Assembly: GCA_026120185.1 (NCBI GenBank)
Contig: JANUWF010002061.1
Location: 3,038,001-3,102,000 of the forward strand
DNA: 64,000 nucleotides
Direction of reading: 5' to 3'
Source of the DNA: Voacanga thouarsii
Taxonomy: Eukaryota > Streptophyta > Magnoliopsida > Gentianales > Apocynaceae
Shown here: positions 1-13,232 of the stretch, in pieces
How the letters are laid out: each line of letters begins with the position of its first letter
Numbering within the stretch: position 1 is the stretch's first letter
The notes under the pieces: model-generated
The model's database searches: none
What the model was told of the DNA's origin: nothing
What the model saw: the letters and a program-made list of their open reading frames with translations, nothing else
Program-made: the position numbers and the translations under genes

Positions 1-830
1 TGGTGGACCAAGAGACGAAACGTGACTCTATCCCCATCCTTACTTAACTTGGAATATTCGAGCAGTAGGATTGGATTGGGTTGGACCTAATTATTGGGAT
101 AAATTTTCATCTCTAATCATACACTTTCTTTGAATCCATATATTTTTTCAAAAATAAAAAATAGTTTTCAAATGCAAAATTAAAATATTTTTATAGACTC
201 AATTTAAGTAGGTCATAAAGGCTACAAGATATACTCACTATAAAAAAATTTCTGAAAGACAAATTGTATAAAATTTATGTTTCTTCAAAAAAAGAGAAAA
301 TAATAAAAAATGTCATTAAACTATTTATATTTTATAATTAATATTCTTTATTTTAAAATTTTTTTTATATATTCAACAAATTTTATGTATTTTAAAGTAT
401 CCATCCCCTAAATAGTTGTTTCTGAGTAAATAACTTTCGTATATGACCAACACGTATTAATTTTTATTGAAAATTCTTATTCAAAATAGTAAAATGATAT
501 TTTAAAGTATATAAAATTTGTTTATGATATAAAAAATAAAAAGAAGATAAATGATATAAATCATAAAATATAAATAAATTTGATGGTATTTTTTACAAAT
601 ATTTTTTTAAAAAAATCACTAAAAATTATACCGAGGTATCATTGGTTAGGATTTGATTTGTACTCTTTTAAGAGGGACAGAGGGAAGGGGGGGGGGGTCG
701 GAAAACCTTATAGTCAGAAAACTATAAAAAATATGGATTGGCAGGCCCGACATCGGCTGGAATCTCACATTACATGTGGGCCGAGATCGGGCTCTCAAAA
801 GCGGATTGAGTCCCCTGCGTATCCCCGAAT
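1..830. other. AT-rich intergenic DNA
   Basis: No coding exon or element boundary recognised. The stretch is mostly AT-rich with short poly-A and poly-T runs and a G-run near 683-700. The last 200 bases become GC-richer and probably hold the PCC1 promoter. Confidence 0.5.
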
Positions 831-840
831 TCCCGTCTTC

Positions 841-920
841 TTCTTGCTAGCACTTTCCCTTTCCCCTGCCTTCTCCTCTTTGTTCCTTCGCCAGCAGCAG
901 CCCGCCTCATTTCTTCCCAG
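841..920 (+). other. Probable non-coding first exon of the PCC1 gene
   Basis: A pyrimidine-rich, GC-richer segment ends in CCCAG followed by GTGACT at 921, a plausible donor for a 5' UTR intron upstream of the PCC1 start at 2110. The matching acceptor was not identified; a T-rich stretch ending in TTTAG near 1973 is one candidate. This is inferred from splice-like signals only. Confidence 0.35.
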
Positions 921-2109
921 GTGACTAACGCTACCTCCCTTTCCATCCTAATTCTCTCCTTTCTTTCAGTCAGACATGAGCACCAAATCTGGTTTGCTTA
1001 GGGACCCAAAGTCTTAAAAGTGCCTTTTTTTCTCCACTGTTTTCTGAATTGATTGTTGTGGGTTGATTTTTAGTTTTTGCTGGAGGTTTTGTGCTGATGA
1101 GGAAGCACTTTTAGTTACACAATTTGTTTTCAAATTTCACCAACTATGGAAAATTTCAAGTTAAGCCACATGCTTTTCCTGTTCCTATATGATGTGGTAG
1201 TTAATGTGGCTAATTGCTTCTTTCAACCTCTTAGTAGGCATAGAAAATTTGTTTGATTTTTAAATTTTAGTAAATAGTCATCTCAATATGCTATTTCAGA
1301 CAATGGAAATGCAAATAAGGAGCCTTTACTCTTACCTTGGATTCAGATGTAGTGTACAATTATGTGAATAGTTTAGACATTGATTTTTCTATTCTTTTGA
1401 TTGTTAAACAACAGTAGTTATCTATTTACTAAATTGGTTGATAGCAGAGAGGTTTCATTGCAGGTAGGTATAGCAGCGCCTTAGCTGCCTTTTATCTGTG
1501 TAGAAGGTTTATATCGCAAACATATATTTGTTCTACTTGCTAAATTCTACCTTGTAAGCTTTGCACTTCAAAACTGAAACTTGTGCTTATCTTTTGTCTA
1601 TACTTATCTTTTGTCTACTATGAGTGTCATCCTTCTAAGGTCATTTAATGAAAAATATACTTGTCACCAGAAGAATCAAGGACATGCACATTCTTTGGAG
1701 AACTTATTACCAGTAATTCTCCAAAATTGTAAGAATTATCCAGCCATTGCTGTTCAGTGCATCCTAATAAACAGATAATTCGGAAACTTCTCCAGAATGC
1801 GGAGACTGTGCATGGAGGAGAAATTTTACTTTGGATGATTATGTTTAGATTTTGTTTTCTGAAACACTGACTTTGTATTGCTAAGCTCATTTCACAAAAA
1901 GTTTATTTTCCTGCTGCCTCTCCTATATGACTGTAGTGGGGCCTCCAACTATTGTAGTTGATCTTTTCATTTAGGGCTCATTAACTGACTGAAGGTTTTT
2001 TGACTTCCCAAATTGGACAGGAAACGAGGTTTCCGTACCATAACAGTTTTCAACAAGCCCTTTTTTGCTACTGTGTTGCTGTGAATTGTAAGGATTGGCC
2101 TTCATAAGG

Positions 2110-3683
2110 ATGAAAGAAATGGCTTCTGACAAGGCAACAGATGCCCAAACCAAATGGGAATTCAGTTGGTTAGTTCCTTTTTCATATGTATGCATATAAA
2201 TGTCTGGTGCAGTATACTCTTGTCCGTGCCGCTACGATGGTTAAAGTTAGTTTTAGAGTTGCATTATCTAATTTCTTTGTTTTCCGTCAACAGTTCTTCC
2301 TGTTGTATATATTTATTTAGTGTATATTAAGTTTTTAGGAATTTTTACGGTGGTAAATAGCTTACATATTGTTATAAGACAACCACTCCGTAAGTTTATT
2401 TGGTGGGTCGACACATATTCCATCAGACAAGAACCCAAGGGCTGAACTTGCTGTAGACCAATTGCATCTTGTTGAATTTTGTAGCTATTGGAATTTGCTT
2501 CGGCGCATTCAGTTTGGTGAAATGCTAGAGATATAAGGAGAACATGATGCAGAGGCTTGGAAAACTGAAAAATATTTCTGTAGATTGAGTCTCGAATAAC
2601 AATAGCTTTGATATAATGCCGAGGTTATTGTAGATAGATAGTAAAAAGGTTATAAGTATCTGGAAATTTCTATCCGAAAAGGTGAAAGCAAAACTTGCAT
2701 GTATTCCTGCATATTACCGAGAAATTGTGCTGAAATATTTTTAGGATAAACAAACTATTTTGATTATTATCACTAATTGACTCTATGTTTGTATGTTCAC
2801 AGTTCAAGGGCTTGGGCACGGAATTGTTATTACTTGTTTTACAGTTAGAATGTCTTTTGCAGTGACTTAGAAGTGAATTATGGATCTGAGAAAAAAGCTG
2901 ATATTGTCTACTCAGCTCTGACTGTAGACAAGGAGGTGAGATTTGGCTACACCCTAACCAACCTTGCTCTGTTAGCTTCTACTTGCTTTGACTCTTTTGA
3001 TGTAATTGCAGTTACAACCAGATAAGGTGAAACGAGATATATCAGTCTCCAATGGGAAACTTTTAGTGTGAGCTCTTTTTCCTGTTGGCAACTATTTGGT
3101 ACAGAAGTAGTTAATAAATAGAGTTGGATCTTCTAAACATCCTTACCAACCACCGCCACCCCCCATCCCCCCACCCCCCCCACCAAAAAAGAAGAGGAAA
3201 AATCATTATTAGATTTGTATCATAATTCCTTTCTAAGATTCTAAAATTTTTTTCAAACAAGAACTGGGTGGTTCCTGTAGTGAAGTGGGAGGTTGCTTTT
3301 TGAAAGCTGTGTTAAAGGAACTTTGCAAATGATGGTGGATATTTAGCTTAGTTTTCTAAGTTTTGATATTAAAAGATGTTATGTTGTATGAGAGATACAT
3401 TACATGCTCAAATTTATCCTTTTTCACCTAAATAAGGAAAAGGAAATGCAGTGTCTAAGTTCAAAATGCAATAAAGATCAACCCCTGTTTATTTCTGTAT
3501 TAGGTTAATGGTATTTCAATATTCTTTTACTATTCAAAAACACACACAAAACACTTCTGTAATACATCCTCACTCTTATACAGGCATTTTGAGGCGATTG
3601 AGGCAAGGTTTCTGCGTGCATCATATAGTGCTTTTGTTGATGTGCTTACTCTTGCTACAAAGACAATTGAAGAATTTGGTTAG
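2110..3683 (+). CDS. PCC1: KEOPS/EKC complex subunit PCC1 (LAGE3-like)
   Basis: Small Pcc1/LAGE3 family subunit of the KEOPS complex, which works with Kae1/OSGEP in making the t6A modification of tRNAs. Four coding exons: 2110-2168, 2863-2935, 3012-3067 and 3584-3683, all GT-AG, phases consistent, total 95 residues, the usual small size. Visible family landmarks are a CDLEVNYGSE strand at the N-terminus, LQPDKVKR in the middle, and HFEAIEARFLRASYSAF with VLTLATKTIEEFG at the C-terminus. The first ATG is 2110; an in-frame second ATG at 2119 could also serve. Intron 3 (3068-3583) holds a C-rich tract. The gene is convergent with ABIL1, with 527 bp between stop codons. The family match is strong from memory of plant homologues. 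Confidence 0.88.
3151..3185. repeat. C-rich tract in PCC1 intron 3
   Basis: Runs of five to seven C broken by A or T, followed by an A-run. The minus strand has several G-runs and could in principle form a quadruplex. No known role. Confidence 0.6.
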
Positions 3684-4210
3684 GGGATGGATTTGTGACA
3701 GTAGTATAGAGTTTGAGAAAAATTGGTTGTACCTTTGATTTAAGTTCTGGAGTTATGAGCTACATCATTGGGTGAGCTGTGGTGGCTGCTTGTTTCTATT
3801 TTAGACGCACACGGTTGACATTTTGAAGAGTTGTATTTTTCATCAAACTCTTTTATACGGAGTGTTGGAATGGTTTTCTCCCCCAAACATAGTTTAAAGT
3901 CACATTGTCTAATTATTCAAGTAAATTGTCCAGGCATCACAATTGGTTTATGAAACTTTACAACATCTATTGCAGGGATTTGAATTTAAGTTAAAAACAG
4001 GTTTCATATTTGCCTAAATGCTGCAAAACCAAATCCGGAACAGACAGATGACAACTTATGTATACAAAAAGGGTGAAGGGATGAGAAGTCGAAAGAGAAA
4101 AACACTCCTATTACGAAATGACTGGTATCAAGGGCATATTTATGGAGTCAATGTAGGTGGCCCCTTGGCTTGCGGGTATTGTTTTCCGAATCTTTCAGCT
4201 TTATCTGTGA
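3684..4210. other. Convergent 3' regions of PCC1 and ABIL1
   Basis: Holds the 3' UTRs of both flanking genes. No exon or repeat with clear ends was recognised. Confidence 0.5.
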
Positions 4211-7200
4211 TTAGTACTCATCCAAGTACGTGTATAGCATGTCATCTTTCCTTGATTTTCGTCGACTAAGCAATGCCTTGAGAAGGCGTTTACTTTTGCT
4301 GGTATTTTGTTCGGTATCTTTGGAGTTTTGTCTCTCAGCATGGAGCCGCATTGAGGCTGATTTACGGGGTTCTGAAGGATACTGGTGAAAAGGAAAAAAA
4401 AAATTACCTTAGTGAGGTGAAAAATGAAAATCTGAATAAGAAATGATAGAAGTAGCAACTAGACAACTATAAAGGGATATTCTTCACCTGTCTTCCAATG
4501 GCAGAGTTTGGAGTGGTTGGTCTACTTCTTGAATTTGGAGTGCTTGGCCGTGATTTTTTGGGTGTAGTTGGACGACTCCGACTAGCAAGAGATCCAGAGC
4601 GCAGAAGAGGAAACCGATGTGGAGAAACAGTTCGTCTTTCTACTAATCAAATCCATCCATAAGAAAGGAATTGAGGAGAAAAAAAAATGCCTTGGTAAAG
4701 TGTCATAAAAACGAATCAAAGAAAGACAGAATAGCATATGAAAGAACTACTAAAAAGTTTATATGAACAGACCTAATTCCTTCCTGTGCGGGGTGCCTGA
4801 GAATGAGAAACTTCCAGATTGCTGTGAAAGCCGTGGAGAAGGTGATGGAGATTGCCCCTTCCTACAAAAGCATGAAATTAAATATAAGCACGGTCTGGAA
4901 CATTGATATAGCAAGTTAACCAAATAAGCCATGAAGGAAACTCACCCAACCGTGGATGATGGAGTCTCTCTAATTGTTGCCCGTACAGCTATTAAAATAT
5001 ACCAATCTCGTTATGCTCAAGACTTGCTCAGTGAAATACAAGTGAATGCAGTAGAAAGGGAAGAATCATACCATTCCTCAACTGATTCCAGTCATCTTCA
5101 TCATCCAGACTGCATCCTTGGTATTTTGACTTTGTGCGGTTGGCACCATTCATTGTCTCCCCAACTGAATAGAAAAGGTTAGTTAAATGTTGAAAACTCT
5201 TAGCTCAAGAAACATGATACTATGAAGGCAAAAAGATGAGGACAAGAAATTCATGAAGAAAGAAAAGAGTTAAATTGCCTGGCAAGATGTATCTTTTATG
5301 ATACTTTGGGATATTTATCACCAGTGACTGTTGAGATAGGCCCTCGCGATCAATATATTTCTGGCAAGTCCTCAGTCTCTGAGAAAGTAAACCACATAAC
5401 ATTAGAAATCCATTTTTACATATGAAGGGGAAGAAGGGAATGACAATCATGTCCATTTTGGGGTTCAATGGGGTTTTATTTCCAAGATCTATGGTTAATG
5501 GCTGCCCCTGACCACTGAATCCATACAAGGACAAACATGACATACACCGGCATCCTGTTGCACTGCTCAAAATCCTCTCATGCTACTCTGTCCCTTCGAC
5601 TACAATGAAAATCATATACTTATTATCTCCCTATTTTGTCTTAAAGAAAAGGAGGAATGACATAGATGAATAATCCAAATTTAACATTCAGCTTGTCTAA
5701 GAGTAAAAACACATTTCTTCCACTGTCTTAAAGTAGCTTGCTCGAAATCATATTCTATGGAATTATTAGGCAGCTTTGCATCCAGATATCTTCAAAATGT
5801 TAAAACTTTGAATCTTTTTCTTTTTCTCGCACAAACATTGGATGCTGAATGTATTTTGTGTTCCATCATGGAGCACAGTAGGACTCAATATCCTAGCAGT
5901 AGAAAGCTGTCAAGACAAGAATCTGCTGGAGAACCTCCCAAGAAAACACATCCTTTTTTCTAGCATACTTGGAGTCATAATAACCTATTGCTCCAAATCA
6001 TGCTGAAAGCCTACTGCATCCATCATCATAAGCAACCTTTCAAGATGAGAATTTCCTAATGATTTGTTCTTAACCATTCATATACCTTCTTGATCAGCAT
6101 AGAACCTGAAGAAAATCAAAGGTTTTGCTTATCCTACCACCCTGAAAAACTACGAATGATCAGATCTACAAGTAAGATGAGGAGATGCGTATCTACTACA
6201 TCATTAGGTAAGGTAAGAAGTTCGTAACATCTTTAAATTACTAACCAAAAGGGAAATAACACGGATCAAGACCTTAAGTTTTGAATAAGGAATTAATCAC
6301 GAAACTCATGCCTCAACCTTTATTCTAGACACTAAGTTCAGGAGTAAAACGAATTACTCTAAAACTAAGAAAGGGATAAGCAAGATACATGGGACCTAAA
6401 TCAGTTGTACAACATATTTTACTTTAATAACTTCATCAAGAACTCCGTCATATTAAATCAAATCCTTTCTGAAAATACCTCTATTATATTTGGACGTGCG
6501 GTACTTCCTTCAGGCTTTTCTCATAGCTCATTTGAGCCAATGCATTTGATGTTTTGAAACCACAAAGAAATTAAAACACATAATCCTTGTTTAGGTCCAC
6601 ATTTAGTTTTATTTTCTAAGTTGAGGTAAATGAGTACTCAATAATAGTGAAAGGAGCAAGATTTAAGTAGAAATAACAGATTTTATCTATCTTTTCCTAA
6701 GATGAAGCCCAAGATCACCTGCTCAATGCAAGATACACGTAGCTCAGCTCCAGATACTTCCTCGACCTTTTCATCCAACAGATCATTGACTTTGTATGAC
6801 ACAGAGCCCAGATGATCCACAGTATTTACGAGAGCTTTGATGGCATAATCTTTCAAAGTATGCACCACTCTGTACATACAAATATGTCAAGAGCAGATAA
6901 CAAGAAAATGCCTTTCCACAGAATGAGTTTGAAAAGGGTTCTTCAAATTTAGAAGTAACTCACATGTGCTTTTGGTCATCATTGCTGTATGATAATTCAA
7001 AATACTCAGCTGCCGAGTACAGTTGCTTCCTCAGATTCTTCAGATCCTGAAGAAAAGGTTAAGCAAGAGAGCAAAAATTTGAGTGCCTCTTCAGAAAACT
7101 ACCTCTGTATGTCACAACTGAGGATGTTGGATCAAAATTGGGATTTCGGCAAAATAATCCACCTAGATACTTTCGAGTCCATTCTCACTCAGACGAACGG

Positions 7201-7489
7201 ACGTGTGGAAGAAATGAACATTGAAAATATTTTGTTCTCTGCAACTTGACAACTTAAGTGATAGAAAGTTCTACACTAGCCCTTTAAATTAATAATGGCC
7301 TTCAAGGGGAACTTCATGTGAACTCTCTCCCAATCAAAGAACTATTATCAGGAAGACACATCCAAGCAGCAAACAAGAGCCTACCTTCAAACTATCAGAG
7401 AAGAGCATGCTTTGCTGCATAGACACCTCATCATAATTGGCTGGTTCTCTGGGTAGGGAAATGGGAGCAGCTGAAGCTATTGCCTCCAT
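4211..7489 (-). CDS. ABIL1: ABL interactor-like protein (ABIL1), SCAR/WAVE complex
   Basis: ABI-like subunit of the SCAR/WAVE regulatory complex, which activates ARP2/3 and so branched actin assembly. Nine coding exons on the minus strand: 7489-7385, 7046-6964, 6869-6719, 5378-5279, 5164-5072, 4988-4946, 4861-4773, 4639-4488 and 4381-4211, giving 328 residues. The conserved N-terminal part shows [20 protein letters not shown], then [18 protein letters not shown] and [15 protein letters not shown], followed by [10 protein letters not shown]. The C-terminal half is Ser/Pro/Arg-rich with repeated RPTTP and RPSTP motifs, and the protein ends in LYTYLDEY. Intron 4 uses a GC donor (5278-5277); only this choice keeps the frame. 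The start follows a likely 5' UTR acceptor near 7519. ABIL1 is preferred over the ABIL2/3 type because of the YDEVSMQQS start. Confidence 0.9.
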
Positions 7490-8640
7490 TAGTAAGTAAG
7501 AAGTACGTGAAAGTCCTTACCCTGAAACAAAAAACAATCCACCCTTTTCATTAAATCTCATTGTGAAATGATTTAGTTTAATGGGTTTTGAGCCAAAACT
7601 AAAAAGGGATTAACAGGTGGCAACTGAAAGACTCAATAACGACAAAAGAGCAACATGATGACAGGGGGAAGCCTTTGTAATTCTGCAAGAATAGAATCCA
7701 AACGAGAATCACCACTCTCTCTCTTCTTTTCACAAAATAATTTTTCCCCCAGTTCAATCAGGACGAATGCAGCAAGACAATCAGAAAGAATGTGTCATGA
7801 CGTCACTTTTCACTATATCTGAAATTACAGCAAAATTGATGAACTAGAAGAACTGGAATTTCCAGAAGCTAATCTTGCCTTAAACTTGACAGTTACTCTA
7901 ATTGTGCCTCGCAAGAAAATTCTCCTACTTAAAGCAAGATGGATCAGTCCTCCAAAACAGCATAAAGCTGCGATCTTCTGGTGAAATCTCAATTTAGTTG
8001 CCAAGTAGAAATACAAATTGAAGACAAGACTTTTATGTCTAGTCTAATAAGACGAGTTCCACCCCGCACCTTTTCCGATGCGCAATTCTCCTTCGCTGTG
8101 CCAGTAACCAAACAAAGGCCAGCCCACAAGCACAGGCAATGTAATAATAAAGTCTGATAAATGATTATTATGATTCCTTTTTTCCTCCAGCAAAGCTGTA
8201 AAAGCCACACCAACCTTACCGTTCAGCTTTGATCACAGAGTTTGATTTTGAACAAAAGCAGATGGGACATAAATTGGTCCATGCGACTGAAAAGACAAAT
8301 TTCATTTGGTTTAAAGATTTTGACTAAACAAAGGCGCAAATGAAAACGACAAGGATCGGCCGGACTGTGAGATAGTATTTGAACATGGGAAAGACCAGGA
8401 AGTGAAAGCAACGAAGAGAAACCTGATGAGGTAATTTGGGAGAAGGGCAAAGGGAAAAAACGGAAGAAGAAGAAGAAGAAGATGAAGATGAAGATGAAGA
8501 TGAGGCAAAAAGGGGGGACACCATATAGGCTATCAAGACTGTACAAGAAGGGGAATCCGGAGCAGATTAAGCCGAAGTCCACCCCTTTTGGATGCAACAA
8601 TCGAGTCATGGTGTAAGCACAGAGTCTCTTTCTAATCATT
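7490..8640 (-). other. 5' leader and promoter region of ABIL1
   Basis: A CAG acceptor about 30 bases upstream of the ATG and a good donor (ACG followed by GTAAGG, near 8219 on the minus strand) suggest a 5' UTR intron of about 0.7 kb. Further upstream (8466-8502) there is a GAA/GAT triplet microsatellite. Inferred from splice signals only. Confidence 0.4.
8466..8502. repeat. GAA/GAT triplet microsatellite
   Basis: About six GAA-type triplets followed by about five GATGAA-type units, in or near the ABIL1 leader. Confidence 0.7.
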
Positions 8641-10255
8641 GCCTCTTTACCGGTTAGTGCTACCCCACTCATCTTCAGTCTTTGCCTTCCTCACTTTGGC
8701 TCTGTGTTTCTTTCATTTCTTGTCAGTGTCTTTCCCTTTCACACTTGCAAGTAGACTAATTACAAACACTGTTTCTTTCACCGTGTTTCCTTTCTGGCAA
8801 GATGTACACAAGATTAACTATTATTGAACTGTGGTTCAGCTAATAGCCCAAATTTGGCACGGCAAGAATCATAGTCCTTTCCAACCCATCCTATTCTGAT
8901 TGGAAAAAAATTTTGGGAGACACATGAAGATTCAGAGACAAAAATATGCATTTTTCTTTCTTGGTTAACGCTCCATCACCCCTGCTTTGAGTAAAAGCCG
9001 CATCATTTCTAAATTGTCAAATGTGTAACATAGAATTAAAAATTAAATCAATGGCTATCTCTGTTCCGGCCTGCGTTTTTCTTTCTGATTGATAGTTTCT
9101 ATTGGCTGAAAATATGCAGTAATTATTTTACAATTGGATAAGAAATATTTACTCATAAATTTGATTTGCTCCTTCTTCATTATTAATTATTAAAAAATAA
9201 AATAAAAATCCATCATGAAGCCTTTGCAGGCGTATGACGTCCTTTGTCATCCAACAAAACAAAAGCAAAAAAAAGTCGCGAGCATTCTTTAACCAGAAAC
9301 AGATATTTTCCCATTTGCCATACACATATACATAATATATGGTCTTACGAAATAAACTAATGTTTTCTGAAAATCGTGAGCTCTACTCCCAGACAGACTC
9401 GGCCTCCGTAGGGACAAAGCCAACAATCAGAAACGAAAACGTGCCCTCGGAGACACTCATGTTTGGTAATGAACTTTGACCACAAAAAATAAAACCCAAA
9501 AAAAAAAAGAGGGGCTGAGGTGTTGGTCGCGAATTGCAGCAGGCAGCAGCAAATGGTGACCGTAGACGGTTGAAGAAGAAGAAGAAGAAAAAGAAAAGAA
9601 AAAGGCGGTGGAAGTGGCGCCATCATCAATGGTTAAAAGTCTGTCTCTTTGTCTCTATCATATGATTTAATCAGAGTTTTTCTTTTTCCTTCTTTTTTTC
9701 ACATGGACGAGTACCCCTTTGTATTGATGGGAATGAAAAGGGTGGATTAATAAAGATGTCTGTCGTGTTTTTTCATCTCGTCGTGGCTAAATTAAGGATG
9801 TTCGCACCTTCTTCTGCACACTTTCTTGACTGCCAGTCTCTTGTAAGAGGATATGGGACCATGTAATTTCTGAGTCATAATAATTTATTTATACTAATTA
9901 TAATTATATATATAATTATTATATGAAAAAAAGTTATATTTATGTCTTTTCAATTTAAATCCACATTCCTATTTATTAGTCAGACAAAGATAATTTTTTC
10001 TATTCTTACCTTTAATCAATTATATTTTTATTTTTATATAAATTAATTATTTTAATAATAGATAATTAATAAAAATCAAAAAATTATTAATTATATTTTT
10101 CTCCTAAATGTGTGTCCTCAATAGTTTTTATTTTTTCTTTTATTCTTTATTAAGTAATCTATTTTATCAATATATTCATCTATTAATAAAATACATAATT
10201 TTAAAAATAAATAAATCAATAATTTTTTTTTCATCAAATAGAATCATACATTATG
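8641..10255. other. Intergenic DNA without recognised gene
   Basis: No protein family or RNA gene recognised. The part from 9880 is very AT-rich. A GAAGAA-rich patch lies at about 9572-9605. Confidence 0.45.
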
Positions 10256-10260
10256 GTTAT

Positions 10261-10627
10261 TGTTATAAAATTAGGGTAGTGTTATAATAAAATCTACACA
10301 CTACACACTAAGAAAATTCTAACTATTTTTTGCACAATAATTTCTCTTCAAACTTCTCTCTTTCTTTCTCTCACAATTCTTTTTCTAATCTTTCTTTCAC
10401 TAATCTTTCTTTCACAAAATGATGGTGTATTACAAGTTTAGAGAATAGCTCTATTTATAGAGCTCTAATTAGTAGAATACATCATAGCATATATCATCTT
10501 CAACTAATCTCAATTAATGGTGTCTCCACTAAATGGTGGATATCCATAAAAATCTTCTAATAATTCACATAAATCCATAATTAGTAGAGCCTCCACTAAT
10601 TAATGGAGATTCCAATAATTCATAACA
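10261..10627 (-). repeat. 3' LTR of the copia element
   Basis: 367 bp, pairs with 15296-15662. On the minus strand it contains a TATA-like CTATAAATAG at 10460-10451. Confidence 0.93.
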
Positions 10628-10670
10628 CTCCCCCTTGGATGTCCATCCATTACATAAAGAATATGCCTCG

Positions 10671-12950
10671 TTAAAACCTTACTAGATAAAAACCCAGTGG
10701 GAAAAAAAATCTAGTGAAGGAAAAAGAGTACACTATTCTATATGTTTGTTTATTACTCCCCCGATGAGATGATTCCTTTAAATCTTTAAATCGACGCATA
10801 CCGATTTTATATCTCAACTTCTCAAATGTTGCAGTCGGTAAAGTCTTCGTGAAAATATCTGCGAGGTTATCACATGACCAAATTTGTAACACATCAATTT
10901 CACATTTCTTCTGGAGTTCATGAGTAAAGAAGAATTTTGGTGAAATATGTTTTGTCCGGTCTCCTTTAATATATCCTCCTCGTAATTGAGCTATGCAAGC
11001 TGCATTGTCTTCATAAAGAGGAGTTGGAATATCTTTGATTGATGATAATCCACAACTTTCTCGGATATAATGAATCATGGATCTTAGCCATACACATTCT
11101 CGACTTGCTTCATGAATGGCTATAATTTCGAGCATGATTTGAAGAAGTAGGTTGCTATAGATTGTTTCGTAGAACGCCATGATATAGCGAGTATTTCCAC
11201 ATGTAAATAGATAGCCCGTTTGAGAACGTGTTTTATGTGGATCAGATAAATAACCGACATCTGCATAACCTATCAATGTTGGACTGATTTTATTTGAATA
11301 AAATAATCTGAGATCAATTGTACCTTGGAGATATCGAATGACTTGTTTAATTCCATTCCAATGTCGTCGTGTTGGTGAAGAACTAAATCTTTCTAATAAA
11401 TTGACAGCAAAAGCAATATCAGGTCGTGTATTATTAGCAAGATACATCAATGCACCAATTGCCTTTGAGATATGGTACTTGAGGACCAAGGAGTTCTTCA
11501 TCATTTTCTTGAGGTCGGAAAGGATCTTTATCCACATTTAATGATCAGACGATCATTGGAATACTCAATGGATGTGCTTTGTCCATGTAAAATCTTTTTA
11601 GCACTTTTGTTGTATATGTTGATTGATGAATAAATGTTCCACTCTCCAGATGTTCAATTTATAAACCAAGGCAAATTTTGGTTTTACCAAAATCCTTGAT
11701 TTCGAATTCTCTTTTTAAATAATCAATTGTTTCTTGGAGCTCTTTAGGAGTTCCAATAAGATTAATATCATCAACATATATAGCTAATATCACAAATTTA
11801 GAACCAGATTTCTTAATAAAAACACATGGACATACCTGGTCATTTTTAAATCCCGTTTTCAATAAATATTCACTAAGACGTGTGAACCACATGCGCCCGA
11901 GTTGCTTGAGGCCATATAATGATTTACGCAACTTGATGGAGTAATTTTCACGAGGATAATGTTTATATGCTTGAGGCATATGAAATCCTTCGGGGATTTT
12001 CATGTAAACATCATTTTCTAAATTTCCATACAAGTAAGCGGTGACAACATCTAATAGGCGCATATCTATCTTTTCATGTCTTGCCAAATTGATAAGATAT
12101 CGGAGTGTAATAGCATCAACAACAGGAGAATAAGTTTCATCATAATCAATACCTGGTCTTTGTGAAAAACCTTGGGCTACTAATCGCGCTTTATATCGAA
12201 CGATTTCACTCTTTTTATTGCGCTTTCGCACAAATATCCATTTGTAGCCAACAGGTTTTACACCTTCTGGTGTTCGGACTGCAGGTCCGAAGATTTCACG
12301 TTTTGTTAGTGCATTTAACTCCGATTGAATCGCATCTTTCCATTGCAGCCAATCTTTTCTATACCGACATTCATCAACTGATATTGGTTCAGGATCATCA
12401 CTATCCTGTATAACATCAAGAGATATTATATGCAAACATATGATCAATAATTGTTTCTATCCGATTCCAACTTCTATCGGAAGTGGTATAATGGATAGAA
12501 ATTTCAGTGTTACTTTCATTTATGTTTGGTTCTTTGTCATAAGTTTTCTCTTGGTCTTTATCATTCTTTGCTTTAATATGATCATTTGGACCATTAATCC
12601 TCTCTTCTTTCGAGGATTTTTATCTTTAGAACCAAGAGGTCGGCCATGCTTCTGGCATGCTTTTGGCTCAGCAGCTATATGTAAAATCTTTTGTTCTATT
12701 GGAACTTCAATTAGAATAGGAGCATCTATAGCTGGCATATGCGATTTTGTTACTCTTCTAGAGTCAACAATAGCGTCTGACATTTGATTTGCAATGCTTT
12801 ACAAATGAATTATCTTTTGAACTTCAAGTTCACACGCGCTTGTATGCGAATCAAGATAATTTAATGATGTTGTCCAATCACGATCTTTCTTGTACTGTTT
12901 CTGTTCTCCCCCTAATTTAGGTTCTTGTACTATTTCTGTTCTCCCCCTAA
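10671..12950 (-). pseudogene. Copia pol remnant: integrase tail, reverse transcriptase, RNase H
   Basis: Reverse transcriptase lies at about 12447-11659 with the YKWIFVRKRN, KARLVAQGFSQRPGIDY and IYVDD motifs. RNase H and the connecting region lie at about 11537-10671 with LMYLANNTRPDIAFAVNLL, IIAIHEASRECVWLRS, and DNLADIFTKTLP near the end. The two parts are separated by stops or a frame change at about 11540-11660. The RNase H centre, where SW-T-Q-like residues are expected, is also scrambled. At 12783-12520 the GRPLGSKDKNPRK motif of the integrase-RT linker is seen, and a PLGGE-like motif near 12950 marks the last recognisable pol sequence before the captured segment. Confidence 0.85.
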
Positions 12951-13141
12951 TTTAGGGAATAATGATTTCACAAGAGAATAAGAAAATAAATATAAGAAAA
13001 TGATGACAAGCAGAAAATGCCAAGAAAAATATCTCTTTTTTTTTTCACTCTTCCCGGTACCGACTTTTCCTTTTCCTCTCTTGTCTTTTCTTCTCCTCCG
13101 ACCCTCTACCTACCATCTACCTCTTCTTCTTCCTCATACAG

Positions 13142-13168
13142 ATATATATATATATATATATATATATG
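13142..13168. repeat. TA microsatellite
   Basis: Simple TA repeat upstream of the captured RKD pseudogene start. Confidence 0.85.
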
Positions 13169-13232
13169 TATCGATATATATCTCAGTTATCAGTCATTAG
13201 TAAACATCAAAAACAAAAATCACAAAGCAGAT

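Noticed and set aside
580..924. 114-residue plus-strand frame near the PCC1 leader
   Set aside because: It crosses AT-rich DNA and the likely promoter. No family resemblance; the stretch is better explained as promoter and 5' UTR.
8223..8672. 149-residue minus-strand frame rich in Ser/Phe/Ile
   Set aside because: It arises from translating the GAA/GAT microsatellite and flanks. All overlapping frames are open, no family is recognisable, and it lies in the ABIL1 leader region.
9357..9629. 90-residue minus-strand frame with a hydrophobic start
   Set aside because: Low-complexity Leu/Phe run from a GAAGAA-rich stretch. No conserved motif or splice context.
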